A stretch of 64,000 nt of DNA, from positions 143,589 to 207,588 of the forward strand of contig MNCI01004056.1 in assembly GCA_015680685.1 (NCBI GenBank), in the 5' to 3' direction. Shown piece after piece: positions 36,872-49,789 of the stretch; the stretch's first letter is position 1, and every line of letters starts with the position of its first letter. The notes beneath the pieces are model-generated. The model was not told where the DNA came from. It did no database searches and was given only the letters and a program-made list of their open reading frames with translations. Source of the DNA: Gnetum montanum (taxonomy: Eukaryota; Streptophyta; Gnetopsida; Gnetales; Gnetaceae). The position numbers were made by a program, and so were the translations under genes.

Positions 36872-37748
36872 TGATGAACAGTGAGGTACCCCTACACTCA
36901 ACCATATGAATCACAAGCGTTCATGCATGATCCGGTCAAATTTTGTGGATGGGACTAGTTATGATATCTATATCACAATGCTTTGATCGTAGTTCGCTAT
37001 CTTCCCACTTGGACTAGTGGTAGCTTTATCATGTATGGTTTAGTCCAAAGTGAGGTGTATGCTGTTTTCTAATTCTATGCTACTCCTGATGACGAAAAAG
37101 AGATGAATTAATTAAACTAATGAATAATGAAAAACAAAATCTAACTAGCCTATGGGAAATGGTATCTACTCTTAATTGTCCATACATGTCTTGGACTTTG
37201 TGAGACTACTTCTGGGGTTGCCAAGTGTACGTCACTGGTTGTGCCAAATGATACACCTCTGGATTGCCAAGTATTTACACTTAACTGTATATGATTAAGG
37301 TGTATGCATTCCACTTAATAACAAGAATAGTAAATAGCAATAAATTAAAATATTTAACTAAAGAAAGGAGTAAATAATTAAAGCAACAATAATCTAAGTG
37401 GATGCTTCAATGATGGAAGTAATCTCAATCTTTATTTCCAGTCATGTAATGTGTCAAAGTATGTCACACTTGAACAAAGATGTCGTACGATTACAAGAAT
37501 CACACTACGGGCATGCACTAGGAATAATAGACTTAAAAGAGAAGAAACTAGAAATTAAACTATCTCTCTATTTCCTATGCTCTACATGTTATTTCTTCTA
37601 TGAGCCCAAATGTAGTATTTATAGGCAAGATCTAGATGAGGCAATATAGGTTATCCAACGTTACTTATTAGCTTTGACATCAAGTACACAATGTTAAGAC
37701 TCTGATGTTGCATATCCAATGTCAAGGTCACAAAAGGATGACTCATCA
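36872..37748 (-). repeat. 3' LTR of the sister element
   Basis: 877 bp, TGATGAA...CTCATCA. Minus-strand TATA at 37,616-37,624; AATAAA near 37,430. The U3 repeats are AACGTT/GATGTTG-like, with GATATCG no longer recognisable. The adjoining polypurine tract (37,749-37,778 on the minus strand) is longer and more mixed than in relatives. Confidence 0.92.
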
Positions 37749-37971
37749 TACACACACCACCCACCCCCGCAACAACTAAATGAAAACTCATCCTTGAGTT
37801 AAACAAAATGAGGAACAAGTTTGTTTTTACAAGTTATTAGTAGGTATGGGATTATTGACTAACTCAAATAATAAATAAAATAATTGACTCTTTGCATGCC
37901 ATAGTGGTGTAGTATAAAAAATGGAACACATTATTATAAAACAAAATAAGAAAAAAATAAGACTAGGAAGA

Positions 37972-40701
37972 TCATGTAGTGCCCAGAGGTTGTGGCTCTT
38001 CTATCTACTACTTCCCTTTGTCGCTAGGCCATTGAAACTTATATTGGTTGAGCAAGGCCTGAAATTTTTCTTCCTCTATCCTTGGGTTATGCACTTTCTA
38101 GGCTACTATGCTGATGTGTGCTAGCACTAGTACATTTCAAGGACATGGCAGCTACAAGAACATTTGATTCGCTTTTACATACCATGTCACAAACTGTCAT
38201 TGTTCTTCCTCAAAATCCCTAGCTTTATCTTTGAGCTCATGCTAATCCATCAACCTACAAGGTAGGTTCGAGGCTACATCTTTCTATCCCTAATAACTAG
38301 CTTTGACCACCTCCAACTCTAAGTTTGCCTCTTACAACTTTTGCAAAGCATCTTTTTGATCCACAAACTCTTTCTCATACAATGCATAGGTGGTCACCAC
38401 TTTTTTTTCTAGCTCACTTTAGGGATGATCTACTATTAACATGGCAAGGTTGGCATATCTAAGGTTAGCCAACACCAAGTATTCTTTTAAATCTTCTATC
38501 TACAATTCTTTATTTTTTACTTTCACTTATCGAACCATGGCATAACTATCCAAGATGGTCTGCCATTTAGAATTCTACGATGACAAGGAGCTAATATGGG
38601 CCTTGGCCATCTTGATTTCCTTCTCATTGATTTCCTTATACATGCCAACTTGGTCACGAAAGTATTCTTTTAATTTTTCATGATTTTTGTACTTGCTCTA
38701 CCATGCGTTGATATCGATTACTATCTTTATAGCGCATACCTCCTCCATGGAGAGGGTTCTATTTTGCCTAGCCAATCTACTCATATCCTAGTTGACACTC
38801 ACTAGTTGTTCTCACAACTGGTGGATGCTTTCTTCCAAGATGTTATTTTGTTTTTCTACAATGGTCAACTAGGAATTCTCTATAGTGAGCTACTTATTTT
38901 CTTCTTGGATAGTGGTCAGTGCCTTTTTATATGCATGAGATTATGCATCTGCAGCAAAGGCATTCCAAACTGACATCTCCTTCTCTCACTCTACAACTAC
39001 TTTCTCCTTTGCTAGCTTGGTGAACTCCTTTATCCTAAATTACTCTAGTTGGTCTGGTGTGACAAAATGGGCAGGATCCTATTATTTAGTATGTAGGGCC
39101 ACTAATTGTTCTTGCAATCTTTGTACCTCAGCTTTTACATATTCTACCTTGACCTTTGTCATGACCAACTTTCCTTTGGTGGTGATGAGGATTGACTATG
39201 TTGTAGTGACATCGCTAGGGATGTCAAATAGAGTGGTCATTGCTTAACCCATTTGCAGCAAGTGATCAAGCATGTCCTCATGCACTGTAGGAGTCATTGA
39301 GGTCCCAACTAGCATTTTTGCATCTCTAGCTCCTACCAAATTAGTCAAAGGCACAACAAGAACATTGAACAACTCCTTAATGTGATCAGTGATCACCTCT
39401 ACTACACCTGCTACATCCTCATGTTGTAGCACCATGACTGTGATGCCCTCTCTAGTTTCCAATGTGACTTGAAAATATGTAGTATTTTCAGAGATATCGT
39501 ATGACCATTGGGATCCCCTCCTCCTAACTAAATTTAGATCTCTCCCCTTGTTGGATCAACTAATATGGTGAGTCGTATGACATCGTCCATAACCTAGAAG
39601 AGATTGGCCTCATCCCTACTTCCACAGTTGGTGGTTTCAACAATTCTCTGCAAGTGGCTCATCAATGGTTTATAATCTTTTGATGGCAATGGTGGAGCCT
39701 GTGCTTGTGGATGCTACTTAGGCTCTTGTTGCATTTCTATTCTTGGTTCAGTCTCCTTTTTAGCTTCTCGCTCCTCACTAGAATCTTTTCTTAGTGTTGC
39801 AATTTTTAGAAGTTCCGCAAAGAGGTGTGTTGGGCCTTCCTAGGGATATCATTGGTATATTCCAAGATTCTAGCATGCTTGCATAGCTTTCTAATCAAAC
39901 AGAGAAATGGAAGTTTTGGTCTCCCTAACTTCATTTCTTTGAACCACTATTGGACTTCTATGAAGTAATATTGAGGAAGGTTGACTACAAATTTTCCCAT
40001 TAGAATGGCACTTCTCCTAGTAGCATGGGTTGAGATTCAATTGAGCCCTTTGGTAGGAAACAGGTGGTATGTCCCAATCTTAAAGTAGGTTTTCTCTTCC
40101 AAAGTCATTTCATGGCATGACTTGTCTTCTTTACCATATGCCCACCTCAACCATACTTTCTTTGTTTTGGGGTCAAATCTAGTGGACAAGTGAGTAACCT
40201 TGGCCCCTTCATTGGGTAGGTTGAGAGCTACAGCAATGTCCTTAACTAAGTAAGAGACAATAACCCCACAAATATTAATAGTGTGCACTCGTCTTTGTTA
40301 TGCCAAGATTGATGGACTTTGCCTAGGTACCAGTCACCACTATTGGACAAGAAAGGCCATAATGGGGATGCTTTGAGTTGTGTCCACACCACTTCTGGAG
40401 CAAACTCCACAAATAGACCGAAGCTCATTTCCACAATGACCAAAGCTAATAAGGATTTCTTCAAGGTGGCAGCAAGGTAGTCGAGAGGCAATGTGAGACA
40501 TTGTTCCTATTCGGAGGCTAATACTTCTTCCACCTCTCCTTAGGCCAATTGCCTAGTAGTAGGAGCCTCTTGATAGATACTGAAAGACTAGGCCTACTGT
40601 TCAACATGTTACTCATGTTCTCCTTGCTGGACGCGACCATCAAGTGGATGCTTAGCGGCTTTCTGCGAGGGTTCACCCTAAGCACCTCTTTTTGGGGCCA
40701 T
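37972..40701 (-). pseudogene. Extra ORF (env position) of the Athila-like family
   Basis: From an ATG at 40,701 (MAPKRGA) to a stop at 37,972-37,974 the minus strand can be read as one roughly 900-codon protein broken by stops and frameshifts. Recognisable blocks: 40,500-40,250 (SPLWPFLSNSGDWYLGKVHQ); 40,290-39,800 (LSTRFDPKTKKVWLRWAYGK, then YHLFPTKG); 39,700-39,540 (PLPSKDYKPLMSHLQRIVET); 39,460-39,240; and a charged, coiled-coil-like C-terminal third ending near a WPSDKGK motif. The KPNDKGK end at 63,910-63,930 of the third family member shows the block is conserved between copies. It sits where Athila elements carry an env-like ORF, but I see no signal peptide or clear membrane segment. 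The middle block is loosely like the plant transposon-associated proteins found in Athila/Tat elements. Function unknown. Confidence 0.6.
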
Positions 40702-42060
40702 CTATAATTAAGAAAAATACTAGGTATTACCAAGGTTATGTTTATTATCATTAATCAATTTATACCTTACTCATAACCTTAGTTCATTGAGTTCATAATG
40801 CATATGATTGTAGGGTTGGGAAAATTTTTGAGAAAAATCCCCCAAAAAGTGTCTATCTCTTCTACAACCCATTGCAACTAGTTTCTTTTTCATTATTTGT
40901 GGCTTAAAATAATGGTTATGGGCCCATGGGTTACAAAAATTGGACATCTAGCATTATTGTTAGTGATTTTTCATTATAATTCCTAAGGTTTTTTAACATC
41001 CTTACCCTTATGATACCTCCCCCTCCCCCTCCCCCTCCCACACACCACCACCCCCCCCCCACAATGACTAAGTTGAACACTTCAAGTTTAGATAGATTTG
41101 AATGACATGAAAATCACAGCATTAAAGAGCGAGATATCACAAGGCAAAGATGGAAGTGCAAAGCTCTAATTCATGAGAAAAAAATTTCAATAACTCCCCT
41201 AGGAGCAAATGAGAGAAATGAATTTCATGTTGCACGGGGGTCAACTATATATACTTTTTTACCTAATGTTGGGTACACAACATTGAGGTCCAAAAATTTT
41301 GAGTTTCATGGGGCTAATGATCATGCAAATGAAAGCTTTAGGATGAATTGGAAGGTTGAAAGTTAAATTTTTCATTTTGGGTAAGTGGAAAATTAATTGG
41401 AGGCACCAAAAGTACGATAAGGTGAAGTCATCAATGTGAAAAATGTGAGAATGAGTGAGAGAAAGGACATTGAAAGTGTGATTGTGAGATAGTTGAATTA
41501 CATGATAAGCAAAACAATAAAATGGAACAAATTGAGTGATTGGAAGGTGAAAAATGATGTGGTCACATTAAACAAGCATAAGTCAACATAACTTACACAA
41601 GTGGATGCTCCCCAAAGCAAGCTCTAGCCTATGATGCCCTTGTGGAACCACACCTCTAATGTCCATAGGCATCAGAGGAGTTGAATGCGACACATACCTA
41701 TGAAACAAAACACACATGTTAAAACCATTTAATTAAACTAAAAACTCTATGTTACACAAAACCACAAGTTATGAGCATCGGGACAACAAGATGAGATGGA
41801 CCGTAGAGGGGATCGTAGAAATCGGGACATGAGGTGTCGTACCATGGCCATAATGAAACCTTGTGTGTTATTGATGGTTTTATAACCATGTGTCTATCTT
41901 TCCAAGATTCAAACCAAGTCCAAACCACCTTTCAGTGACACCGCATCATTTTATCCTATTAACAAATAACTATAAGACTACCAAAGTCATGAGGAGTAAC
42001 ATCACTTGGAATTTTGTCCAAGGGAGGATCATTAGTATGGCACAATCATTGTTCTTTTTT
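40702..42060 (-). other. Leader of the extra ORF with internal TATA and C-rich tract
   Basis: No ORF. On the minus strand a TATA-like GTATATATAG (41,245-41,254) lies about 540 bases before the extra ORF. Next to it (41,267-41,284) is 'atgttgggtacacaacat', which matches the palindromic phrase beside the TATA box of the family's own LTR (45,941-45,960). A C-rich run at 41,017-41,061, followed by 'acaatgactaagttgaac', resembles the family PPT. It may be an internal promoter and a second polypurine tract, or scars of a rearranged LTR. From about 41,660 the sequence matches 20,280 onward of the 12.8-kb element. Confidence 0.4.
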
Positions 42061-42763
42061 TTTTTTTGCTAGTTTGGAGAAGTCATCAATCTTCAGGCAT
42101 GGGTACATGTCTTTCCAGTGGAACCCATAGAAGTTTATTTAGTGCCATCTCAAGTTGCTCTTACTCCCATTTCTACAAGGATATGGTTACAACCTCATCA
42201 ACATGATAGAACATACAAAAGTAGCCAAAGAGAATCCACAAATCCCCTTGATGTCACATCCTTTACATTCCATCTTAGTTCTACACTCTTCTATCCAGAC
42301 ATAATGATTATAGATTTATTATTAGGTTGGATGATGAAAAAGATTACCATTATGACTAGAGTAAGAACCTCTTATTAATGGAATGGGTAAATGGATATAG
42401 TGGTCCCAATGTTCAAATAACCAATCCCTTATGACTCAAAAACATAGAGAAAAACCTCACCTCAATGGGAAACATGATCAATAGCGAGATTACATACAAA
42501 GAAAATTAAAATGACAATTAGAAAAAAGTAGACAAATAGGAAAATGATAAAAAATTGTAAAACAAAAAGATAAAAAGCACTTAAAAACCCTGAAGATTAG
42601 AATTTTGGGTAACCCCCACAACTAAACATTTGGCCATGACAAGGATTAATAAGTGGATAAATAGATCCATGCATGTATGAAACATTGGGAACCTTTCATG
42701 CCCTAGCCATTGGGTGGCCGTTGGTGGTGTGGTGGCTAGGTAAAATGATTTTTGATCACACAC
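42061..42763 (-). other. 3' conserved region shared with the 12.8-kb element
   Basis: Aligns with about 20,640-21,050. It joins directly to the gag linker at about 42,764, so this junction is where pol is missing. Small ORFs here are chance. Confidence 0.55.
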
Positions 42764-45060
42764 CTAATTGTTATATGTATGATGGATTAAGATATGAGGT
42801 GTGTTAATATTATGGATGACTAGCCCATGATAGCATCCTTGATTATGAGGCGGTATGCATGGATTGATTTGTCTTCCCATGTTTGTAGATTTATTGGTTG
42901 GATGTGAAACTAGAGGACTGATGGATGGTGGCCCTAGTATATAGTCAGGGGACGTTGGTTGAGATAGGGAAGGTGGTGCACCAAATTGGCATTGTGCTAG
43001 CTTGGTTGATGCAATGGGTTCATGCGTGGTTTGTTTTGGCTTATGATCTTTCCTCCAAAAGGGACATTTCTGATGTTGCAGTTGGGACCCATTGGTGTCA
43101 ACATGTCTATGCACAATTGCAACACAAGTGGCACTAATTTGTTGATATTGGGGTGCTAGGCCTTCCTAAGTTACTAACAATGGTGTATAAGGAGGTGGAT
43201 GATGAGAATATCGAGGGTAATTTGAATGGTAAGAAGTGTGAGGTTATGATCCCTCAAGGGATGTCATGTATTGATGGTACTTAGGAGAGTGGTAGTGACA
43301 ATTTGAAGTAGAGGATGCAAAACTGGTTCGAGAACTAGGGTGTTGAACATAATATCCTTGAGGTTTCAGTGGGTATGGTTGATTTGGTGGTGGCCTCCCC
43401 CACGACTGTGGTTGTTGCCACTACAGTTGAGGGCCATGCTAAGGCTGGTAATAAGTCCCCCTAGGATGGTATGATTGATTGTGGGACTATCTAAAATTAC
43501 CTTGTGGGAGAGGAAATCTCCTAGGCATGTGCTTTTACACAAATCTCAGATTTAAGGCATCTACCCAATACTCCTGTAGATGCAATAATACAGGGCATTG
43601 GCCCTTTGGATGGTCATATATGCATAGATCACATCCATCATCTTCATCTTTGGTGGAGTCTTTAGCCTCACTTTCATTAGCCACTTTTCTCATTTACCAA
43701 AAAGTGTTCCTAACTGTTTCTTGATTCTGTGTCCCCTATTTATTTTTTTTTCCTGGCATGTGTTGCATGAGCTTCTCCACAACTGTCTCAACAAGAGTTG
43801 TGACACTATCATTTACCCATTTGGACATCCTATTAAGCTTTTCTTCTAGATCATTAATAGACTCCTTTATTAGCAAAGTCTATTGCAAGATCATTCTCCT
43901 TACCATAAATTTGGACCTCCTCCTATTGAAGAGTTGGGTCCCATTGATTTTTCTCTACATTTTTTCATTTATGCATTTCTCCTTATTCTTTTGCCATATG
44001 CTCTATTAGCTCTTTGTATGGGCTTAGAGCTTGTATAATTTCCTTGGAGCATACATCCTAAGGGTTGCCCTTATTTCATTATGAAGCCCATCTATGATGT
44101 GCTAAAGTTTCTCTTCCTCAAAGAAACCATGGCCTGGGCATCAATTTAATAAGGCATAATATCTATCTAAGGCCATGTCCAAAGGTTCATGTTGTTCTTA
44201 TTTCCACTCTTGGATTTTTCTTCTTAGATTGGACACTCTTTCATAGGTTTGGTATTTCTCATTGAAAAGTTCCAACATTGTGGACCATTATTAAATTGAG
44301 TTTAGTCTCAACGATCTATACCACAATTGGGCTTTATCAATTAGTATCCTAGGAAAGAGCTTAAGCTTTTGCCATTTTATTTTAATGTTATAGTTAGCAC
44401 AGGCATCACAGAAGGCTTGCAAATGATGTTACAGATCTAAATCATAGCCTCCTACAAATTTGAGAATATTATTCACGTCAAGCTTACGTAGTCAACTCTT
44501 TTTGCGATGCCTGTGAGATATCTTAATGGCCTCTGTCATATGCATTAGGCTCTTGGTGGCCAGTATGGGTTCATCATCATGAAACAAATTATGAGAAAAA
44601 TTTCTATGTTCATGGTAACTTCTTTGACTTTTCTCATGGGTTCGATTCCAATTTTTAGTCTGACCCTTTAGTGCAGCTCTATCTCTATACATATGTTCAT
44701 CTTCATCAAAACTAGACATTGAAGGGAAAGAGGAATATGAGGAACTAGAAGAGTTGCCATGGCTCCTATGGTGTTCCTCAAGGTTCCTTAATTTATCATT
44801 TTTTGGTTTTGAGGAGCTCTTAGGCCTTGAGGCCTCCCCTAGTCTAGGACCTACCTCATCTCCTCTAAGATTGTCTACCTTAGGTGAATGTATTCTTTGA
44901 ATGTTGTTAGTGTGGTCATGATCATAAGAAACCCTTGCATAAGTTTGATCACTCCAATTTTTTTCATCATATATCTCGTTAGTTCTCCAATGAATGTGTT
45001 TGCTATACAGTGCATTGCCATTTCCATGTGGGTGAGACGTTGTTGGTTTATGATGTGTGT
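42764..45060 (-). pseudogene. Gag of the sister element
   Basis: The minus strand gives a Ser-rich head and MSSFDEDEHMYRDRAALKG (about 44,719), then DDEPILATKSLMHMTEAIK. The capsid-like block KFVGGYDLDL/HLQAFCDACA (about 44,460-44,390) is parallel to the gag at 29.4 kb. A zinc knuckle CDLCIYDHPKGQC lies near 43,620-43,580 and a Pro/Gln/Tyr-rich linker runs to about 42,764. Stops occur throughout. The start codon is not certain. Confidence 0.85.
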
Positions 45061-45144
45061 GAGTTAAGAGTTTTTGAAAGATATATCGTTAATGCATTTT
45101 ACAGTGATCATGTATAATATAACTAATCTAGATAACTAGCACCA

Positions 45145-45163
45145 TCCCCGACAATGGCACCAA
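45145..45163 (-). other. Primer binding site of the sister element
   Basis: Minus strand TTGGTGCCATTGTCGGGGA next to the 5' LTR: a better match to the tRNA-Asp-type PBS (TGGCGCCGTTGCCGGGGA) than in the 12.8-kb element. Confidence 0.87.
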
Positions 45164-46040
45164 TGATGAGCAGCAAAGTACCCCTATGCTCAACCATATG
45201 AATCACAAGCATTCACAAATGATCTGGTTGAATTCTATGGATGGGACTAGTTGTGATATCTATATTGCTATGCTTTGATCATAGTTCGTTGTCTTCCCAC
45301 TTGTATTAGTGGTAGCTTTATCACGTATGGTTTAGTCCAAAGTGAGGCATATGATGTTTTCTAATTCTACAATACTCCTGATGACATAAAAGAGATGAAT
45401 TAATTAAACTAGTGAATAATGGAAAATAAAATCTAACTAGCCTATGGGTGATGGTATCCACTCTTAACCATATGTACACATCTTGGACTTTGTGAGACTA
45501 CTTCTGGGGTTGCCAAGTGTACCTCACTAGTTGTGCCAAATGATACACCTCTGGATTACCAAGTATTTACACCTAAACAGTTGTGATTAAGGCATACACA
45601 TTCTGCTTAATAACAGGAATAGTAAATAGCAATAAATGAAAATATTTAACTAAATAAAGTAATAAATAATTAAAGAAACAATAAACTAAGTGGATGCTGC
45701 AATGATGGAAGTAATCTCGATCTTTATTGCTAGTCATGTAATATGTCCAAGTATGTCACACTTGAAAAAAGGTGTCATACAATTAGAAGCATCACACTGT
45801 GGGCATGCACTAGGAATAACAAACTTAAAAGAGAAGAAACTGAAAATTAAAATATCTCTCTATTCCCTATGCTCTACATGCTATTTCTTCTGGGAACCCA
45901 AGTGTAGTATTTATAGGCAAGATCCAGATGAGGCGACGTTGGGTATCCAACATCGCTTGTTAGCCCCAACATCTAGTATGCGACATCAAGACTCTAACGT
46001 TGCATATCTAACATCGGGGTCACAAAAGGATGACTCATCA
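45164..46040 (-). repeat. 5' LTR of the sister element
   Basis: 877 bp, TGATGAG...CTCATCA. Minus-strand TATA at 45,908-45,916; AATAAA near 45,723. The U3 holds paired phrases 'acgttgggtatccaacat' and 'aacgttgcatatctaacat' (45,940-46,015), a diverged form of the GATATCG repeats. Confidence 0.92.
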
Positions 46041-46045
46041 ACATG

Positions 46046-48279
46046 CTAGAGAACCAAAGATTTCCATGGATGAAATAGTTTAAACCCTAGATCTATACAA
46101 ACCTAGAAAGTAGATCTGGGATGTCTTAGATGGTCTTGTAGGAAGCTTGATCATCTAAAGACTTATGGACTAATAACGAGTGTGACACAGACAAACAAAA
46201 AAGGGAAACCCATGTAAATGAGTCAAACTTGTTAGATCTAATAGATCATTGATAAGAAAATGATAAAATGTAAACTTGGCCACAAAAAAAAGAAAAACTA
46301 AAAACTCTATAAAGTTGTATTAAAATGTGCATAAAAGTTTAGATAGTATAGATCTAGGCATAAAGGACCCAGGAAGTGTTAGATGCTTAGTTGTAGAGGG
46401 AAGGCGTCAAGGCTACTCTAGTTATAGAAACTTGTTGGATGCTAATTGGTTCAAAGTTAGATCTATTCCTAAAAATGGTAAAAGAAATGTTTCATACATG
46501 GGATGCTCTAACCTACCTCAAGATCCTACTTCTAGAAGGTTATCACATTGTGAAAATTCTATTGTTTTGATAGGTTACTTTACGACTTCCTTCTAGAGAA
46601 GAAGTGAATAAATTCAGTTTCTTGCTCAGTGTAGATCAAGGTCCAAGGTTTTTTTTGTTGGTTTATGCTACTCTTAATGCTCAAATTTTGCTTCAAAGTT
46701 AAAAAATATCCAAAAAATCCTCAAGTGAAGCATTGGTTTTAACATTTATAGGCCCAAAGCATGCTATTTTTATGCTAAAATAGTTAGGTGGTGTAATGAA
46801 GAACCCTATCTAGTTCAACATTGACTTTTACAACGTACCTCCTAGTGTATTTTGCAAAATACACTAATAAGAAAACATACACTAGGCAAGAATCACAGTG
46901 AAATTTTTACATTTTATACTAGATTTACATTCAAAAGACTTTGATTAAGAAGGGATGCTATAAAATAATTTTTTGAAGTAGGTACAAGGAAACTCTTATG
47001 TTTTTTCTTCAATTCAAAATTATAAGCTAATCATATAAATAAGACATTCATTTTTTAGGATACAAATGAATTTCATTTGAGATGTTTCATTGGTACATAT
47101 TCATTAATGTTTTGAGGTCCATCTTGAAGAATGTCAACAAAGAATGCAAAATACCATTGAAGGTTTGGTACACATGCTTCTGTGTCATACTTTCTTTCAT
47201 AGATGCTAAACTATGTTAATAGAAGAGGGATGAATGATTAACAGTGGGAATTAGCAAAGTCTGTTAGGAAATTTATCAGCATGAAGGGACAGCAATCATA
47301 ACTCTAATCCATAAGTATCTGTCCATAACATGATGCTACAGATGACATCCTAATTACCTCTGTTTTCATCTGAGATCATAACAATTAGTTATAACTTGAC
47401 CATTAGGAGATGCCTTCTTGGAAATAATGGTTTGTTGTAAAAAAAAACATGACATTTGTTTCATGATAATTTTAGTCCAACATTCATTAAAATTCATGAT
47501 GATCCTTCTTTTCTTCTTCTTCTTTTAGAGAAGTATACTTTTATCGTACTAGCCAACATTCTATAGTTGACATAGATGTCATTTTGATAGGCATTAGGCT
47601 TTTAAAGTATTTAAATATAATCATGCTTGTCTTAAATACTTAGACACAAGTAGTAGTTGTTATCATGTGGCATGAGGTCAATAATTCACATGAGCAAGAT
47701 TGAATAGGATGAACTTTATGCAAGGAAAAGATTAATAGTTGATAATGTGGTTATCAATATTATTAGGAAATGAGACAAGGAGAAGAAGAAAAAGGGAAGG
47801 ATAGTTCTAGTGAACATATGGGTAAACAATCTAATCGAGTAAGATATGTTGAAGTTACAAGGAAACTTCGTTCTCATTGAGTAGCCTCTTTACAGCACCT
47901 TCTAGAATGTCCCTTCAACATGACTAGGAAGAAACCAATTAGCAACTTTAAAAGGATAAATACATGTAATGATGTAGAGAGATAGAAAAAGGGACAAGTA
48001 ATGCCCATGTTTAGAACATGTATTTTAAGGATGATAATGTAGGTGCTAGTAATACAGCAATTCCAAAAGCCTCATGAGCTTGCATGCTTGATAGAGTCAA
48101 TAATATTTATAATATCTTTTAGTCATGGAAGAGAATAGAGGAAAAAAAGAGTGTCGATGGAGATGCATTCATTCACTTGTTTGCTATTGAATAATGAGAT
48201 GCAGTTATTTTATCCATACCAAGTTTAACCTGTTAACAAAAACTAAAACTAAAATAAGAGAAATAAGATTAGTGATAGA
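46046..48279. other. Gene-free stretch 3' of the Tat-like pol
   Basis: AT-rich. An 89-codon open frame at 46,327-46,596 (+) contains VRCLVVEGRRQGYSSYRNLL and SIPKNGKRNVSY. It looks polypeptide-like but I cannot assign it, and it may be chance. The rest should hold the 3' LTR of the pol element, but no LTR pair can be recognised by eye. Confidence 0.35.
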
Positions 48280-49300
48280 TATAATATAACTTTATATATA
48301 AGTGATTGATCAAATTGGATAACTCATTTTCATCCATGTCAACAATTTTGAATGTGTCATTACCAAAGATCTTTATGATTAGAAATGGTCCTCTCTAATT
48401 TAGTGTGAACTTGTTAGCAGGCTCATGAATAGCTTTTAGAACTAAGTCATCTATCTTAATGTTTTACTAATTTGAATTTAGGTAATGTTGTTGTTTCTCC
48501 TTCTCTTGATAGCATTCAATACCATTGAGTTTCTACAAGCAATGTTTCTCCACTAAGTGAGGTCAATGATGCATTGTGCATTATTTTGACCTTTGTTGAT
48601 GTGGTTAGATAAGGTCATTATTAAATATGGGATTTGTAATTCCAAGCATAAGATGGTTTTACAATTATATACAAGGCTATAATATGCGACACCAGTTACA
48701 GTGTAGAAAGTTATCCTATAATTCCATAATGCATATCATAGTTGTTCATGTCATTAACGCTTGTTATTAGTTATCATTCTCTTAAGAGGATTGATTATAA
48801 TCTTGTTATTTCCCTTTACCTAACCACTGGCTCATGTGTAATATGGCATGAAAGAAAATGATGAATACCTAAGTATTTATAGAAAGCTTTTATTTCATTA
48901 TTGCTAAATTGATGTCTATTATCTGTAATGATGGTGAATAGTAATTCAAATCATGAAATGATATTATCCATGATAAATTGGCAAACTTGTTATGATGTTA
49001 TTTGCCTCAACTAGATGTCTTTTACCCATGTTGTAAAGTACTTTGTGGTAGTAATGATGAAACTATGACCTGTAGATAATTTTGATGTTAATAGTTCGAT
49101 GATGTCAAGATCCCATCATTGGAAGGGTCAAGTTATCTAGTATGTAACTCTATTGGTAGAATATGTATGATATTGTCATGTCATTGGAAAGTGTCTAAAG
49201 TTTTTACCTTCTAGATGCAATCATGACTCATGTTAGACTAGTAGTAACCTAAATGCCTAATCTTAGTGGTCATAATTCTAGGTTCTATAAGTCCTCCATA
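48280..49300 (-). pseudogene. Integrase of a Tat-like gypsy element
   Basis: The minus strand gives a WPFQWWDLDIIELL block (first Asp), STGHSFIITTTKYFTTWVKD, and FTIITDNRHQFSNNEIKAFY (second Asp, about 48,930). The C-terminal RGPFLIIKIFGNDTFKIVD with a short NELSNLINHLYIK tail matches the GPF/Y module of Tat-clade integrases. The catalytic Glu region (about 48,780) is damaged. It directly follows RT and RNase H of the same element. Confidence 0.85.
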
Positions 49301-49789
49301 CAAACCTTCATGTACTTATTGTAATATTGCTTATGCTTCTACTTTTCTAAGATAAAATAATATTACACCATCATAATGATTTTCAACACAATATATTATT
49401 AGCAACAATAGCATATTGTTTAGCTCTCTTATGTATAGCATCATTTTGAGTTGAATTCATATGTTAAGGAGGTTCACCATGTAACAAATAGTATTTGATA
49501 TCATTTAAACACTCAATTTGGATCTCATTATCTACACTAGCTATAAGCACCTCTTGGTTCTCTTGTGTAATAGGTTAAGCACAAGTCATATTCATTGATG
49601 GTATCTTACATAATACTTCAAGTGTCATTGTTAAGGCCAAAGTAGTTATGGCATCTACTCGTATGTTTTTACTATTAGGAATGTGTTGGATATCAATGTC
49701 TTTAAAGGTTTTGGTTAAATTTTTAGCTAAGTTAAGAATCACCTTTGATAATTAGCCATGTAATCTTTTGCTTATGAGCTACAATAAGT

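Larger units (their letters stand above)
36867..46045 (-). mobile_element. Non-autonomous sister element with extra ORF, TSD ACATG
   Basis: LTRs of equal length (877 bp; 36,872-37,748 and 45,164-46,040) are flanked by ACATG at 36,867-36,871 and 46,041-46,045. On the minus strand the order is 5' LTR, PBS, gag with zinc knuckle and Pro-rich linker, a 3' region shared with the 12.8-kb element, a 2.7-kb extra ORF, PPT and 3' LTR. No protease, RT, RNase H or integrase is visible, so pol was lost by deletion and mobility would have depended on an autonomous relative. The LTRs differ at about one base in ten by eye, mostly transitions. Confidence 0.92.

Noticed and set aside
41086-41300. A further full LTR of the main family inside the 9.2-kb element
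   Set aside because: Only the TATA-proximal palindrome matches; the R-U5 body and the terminal TGATGA/TCATCA do not.
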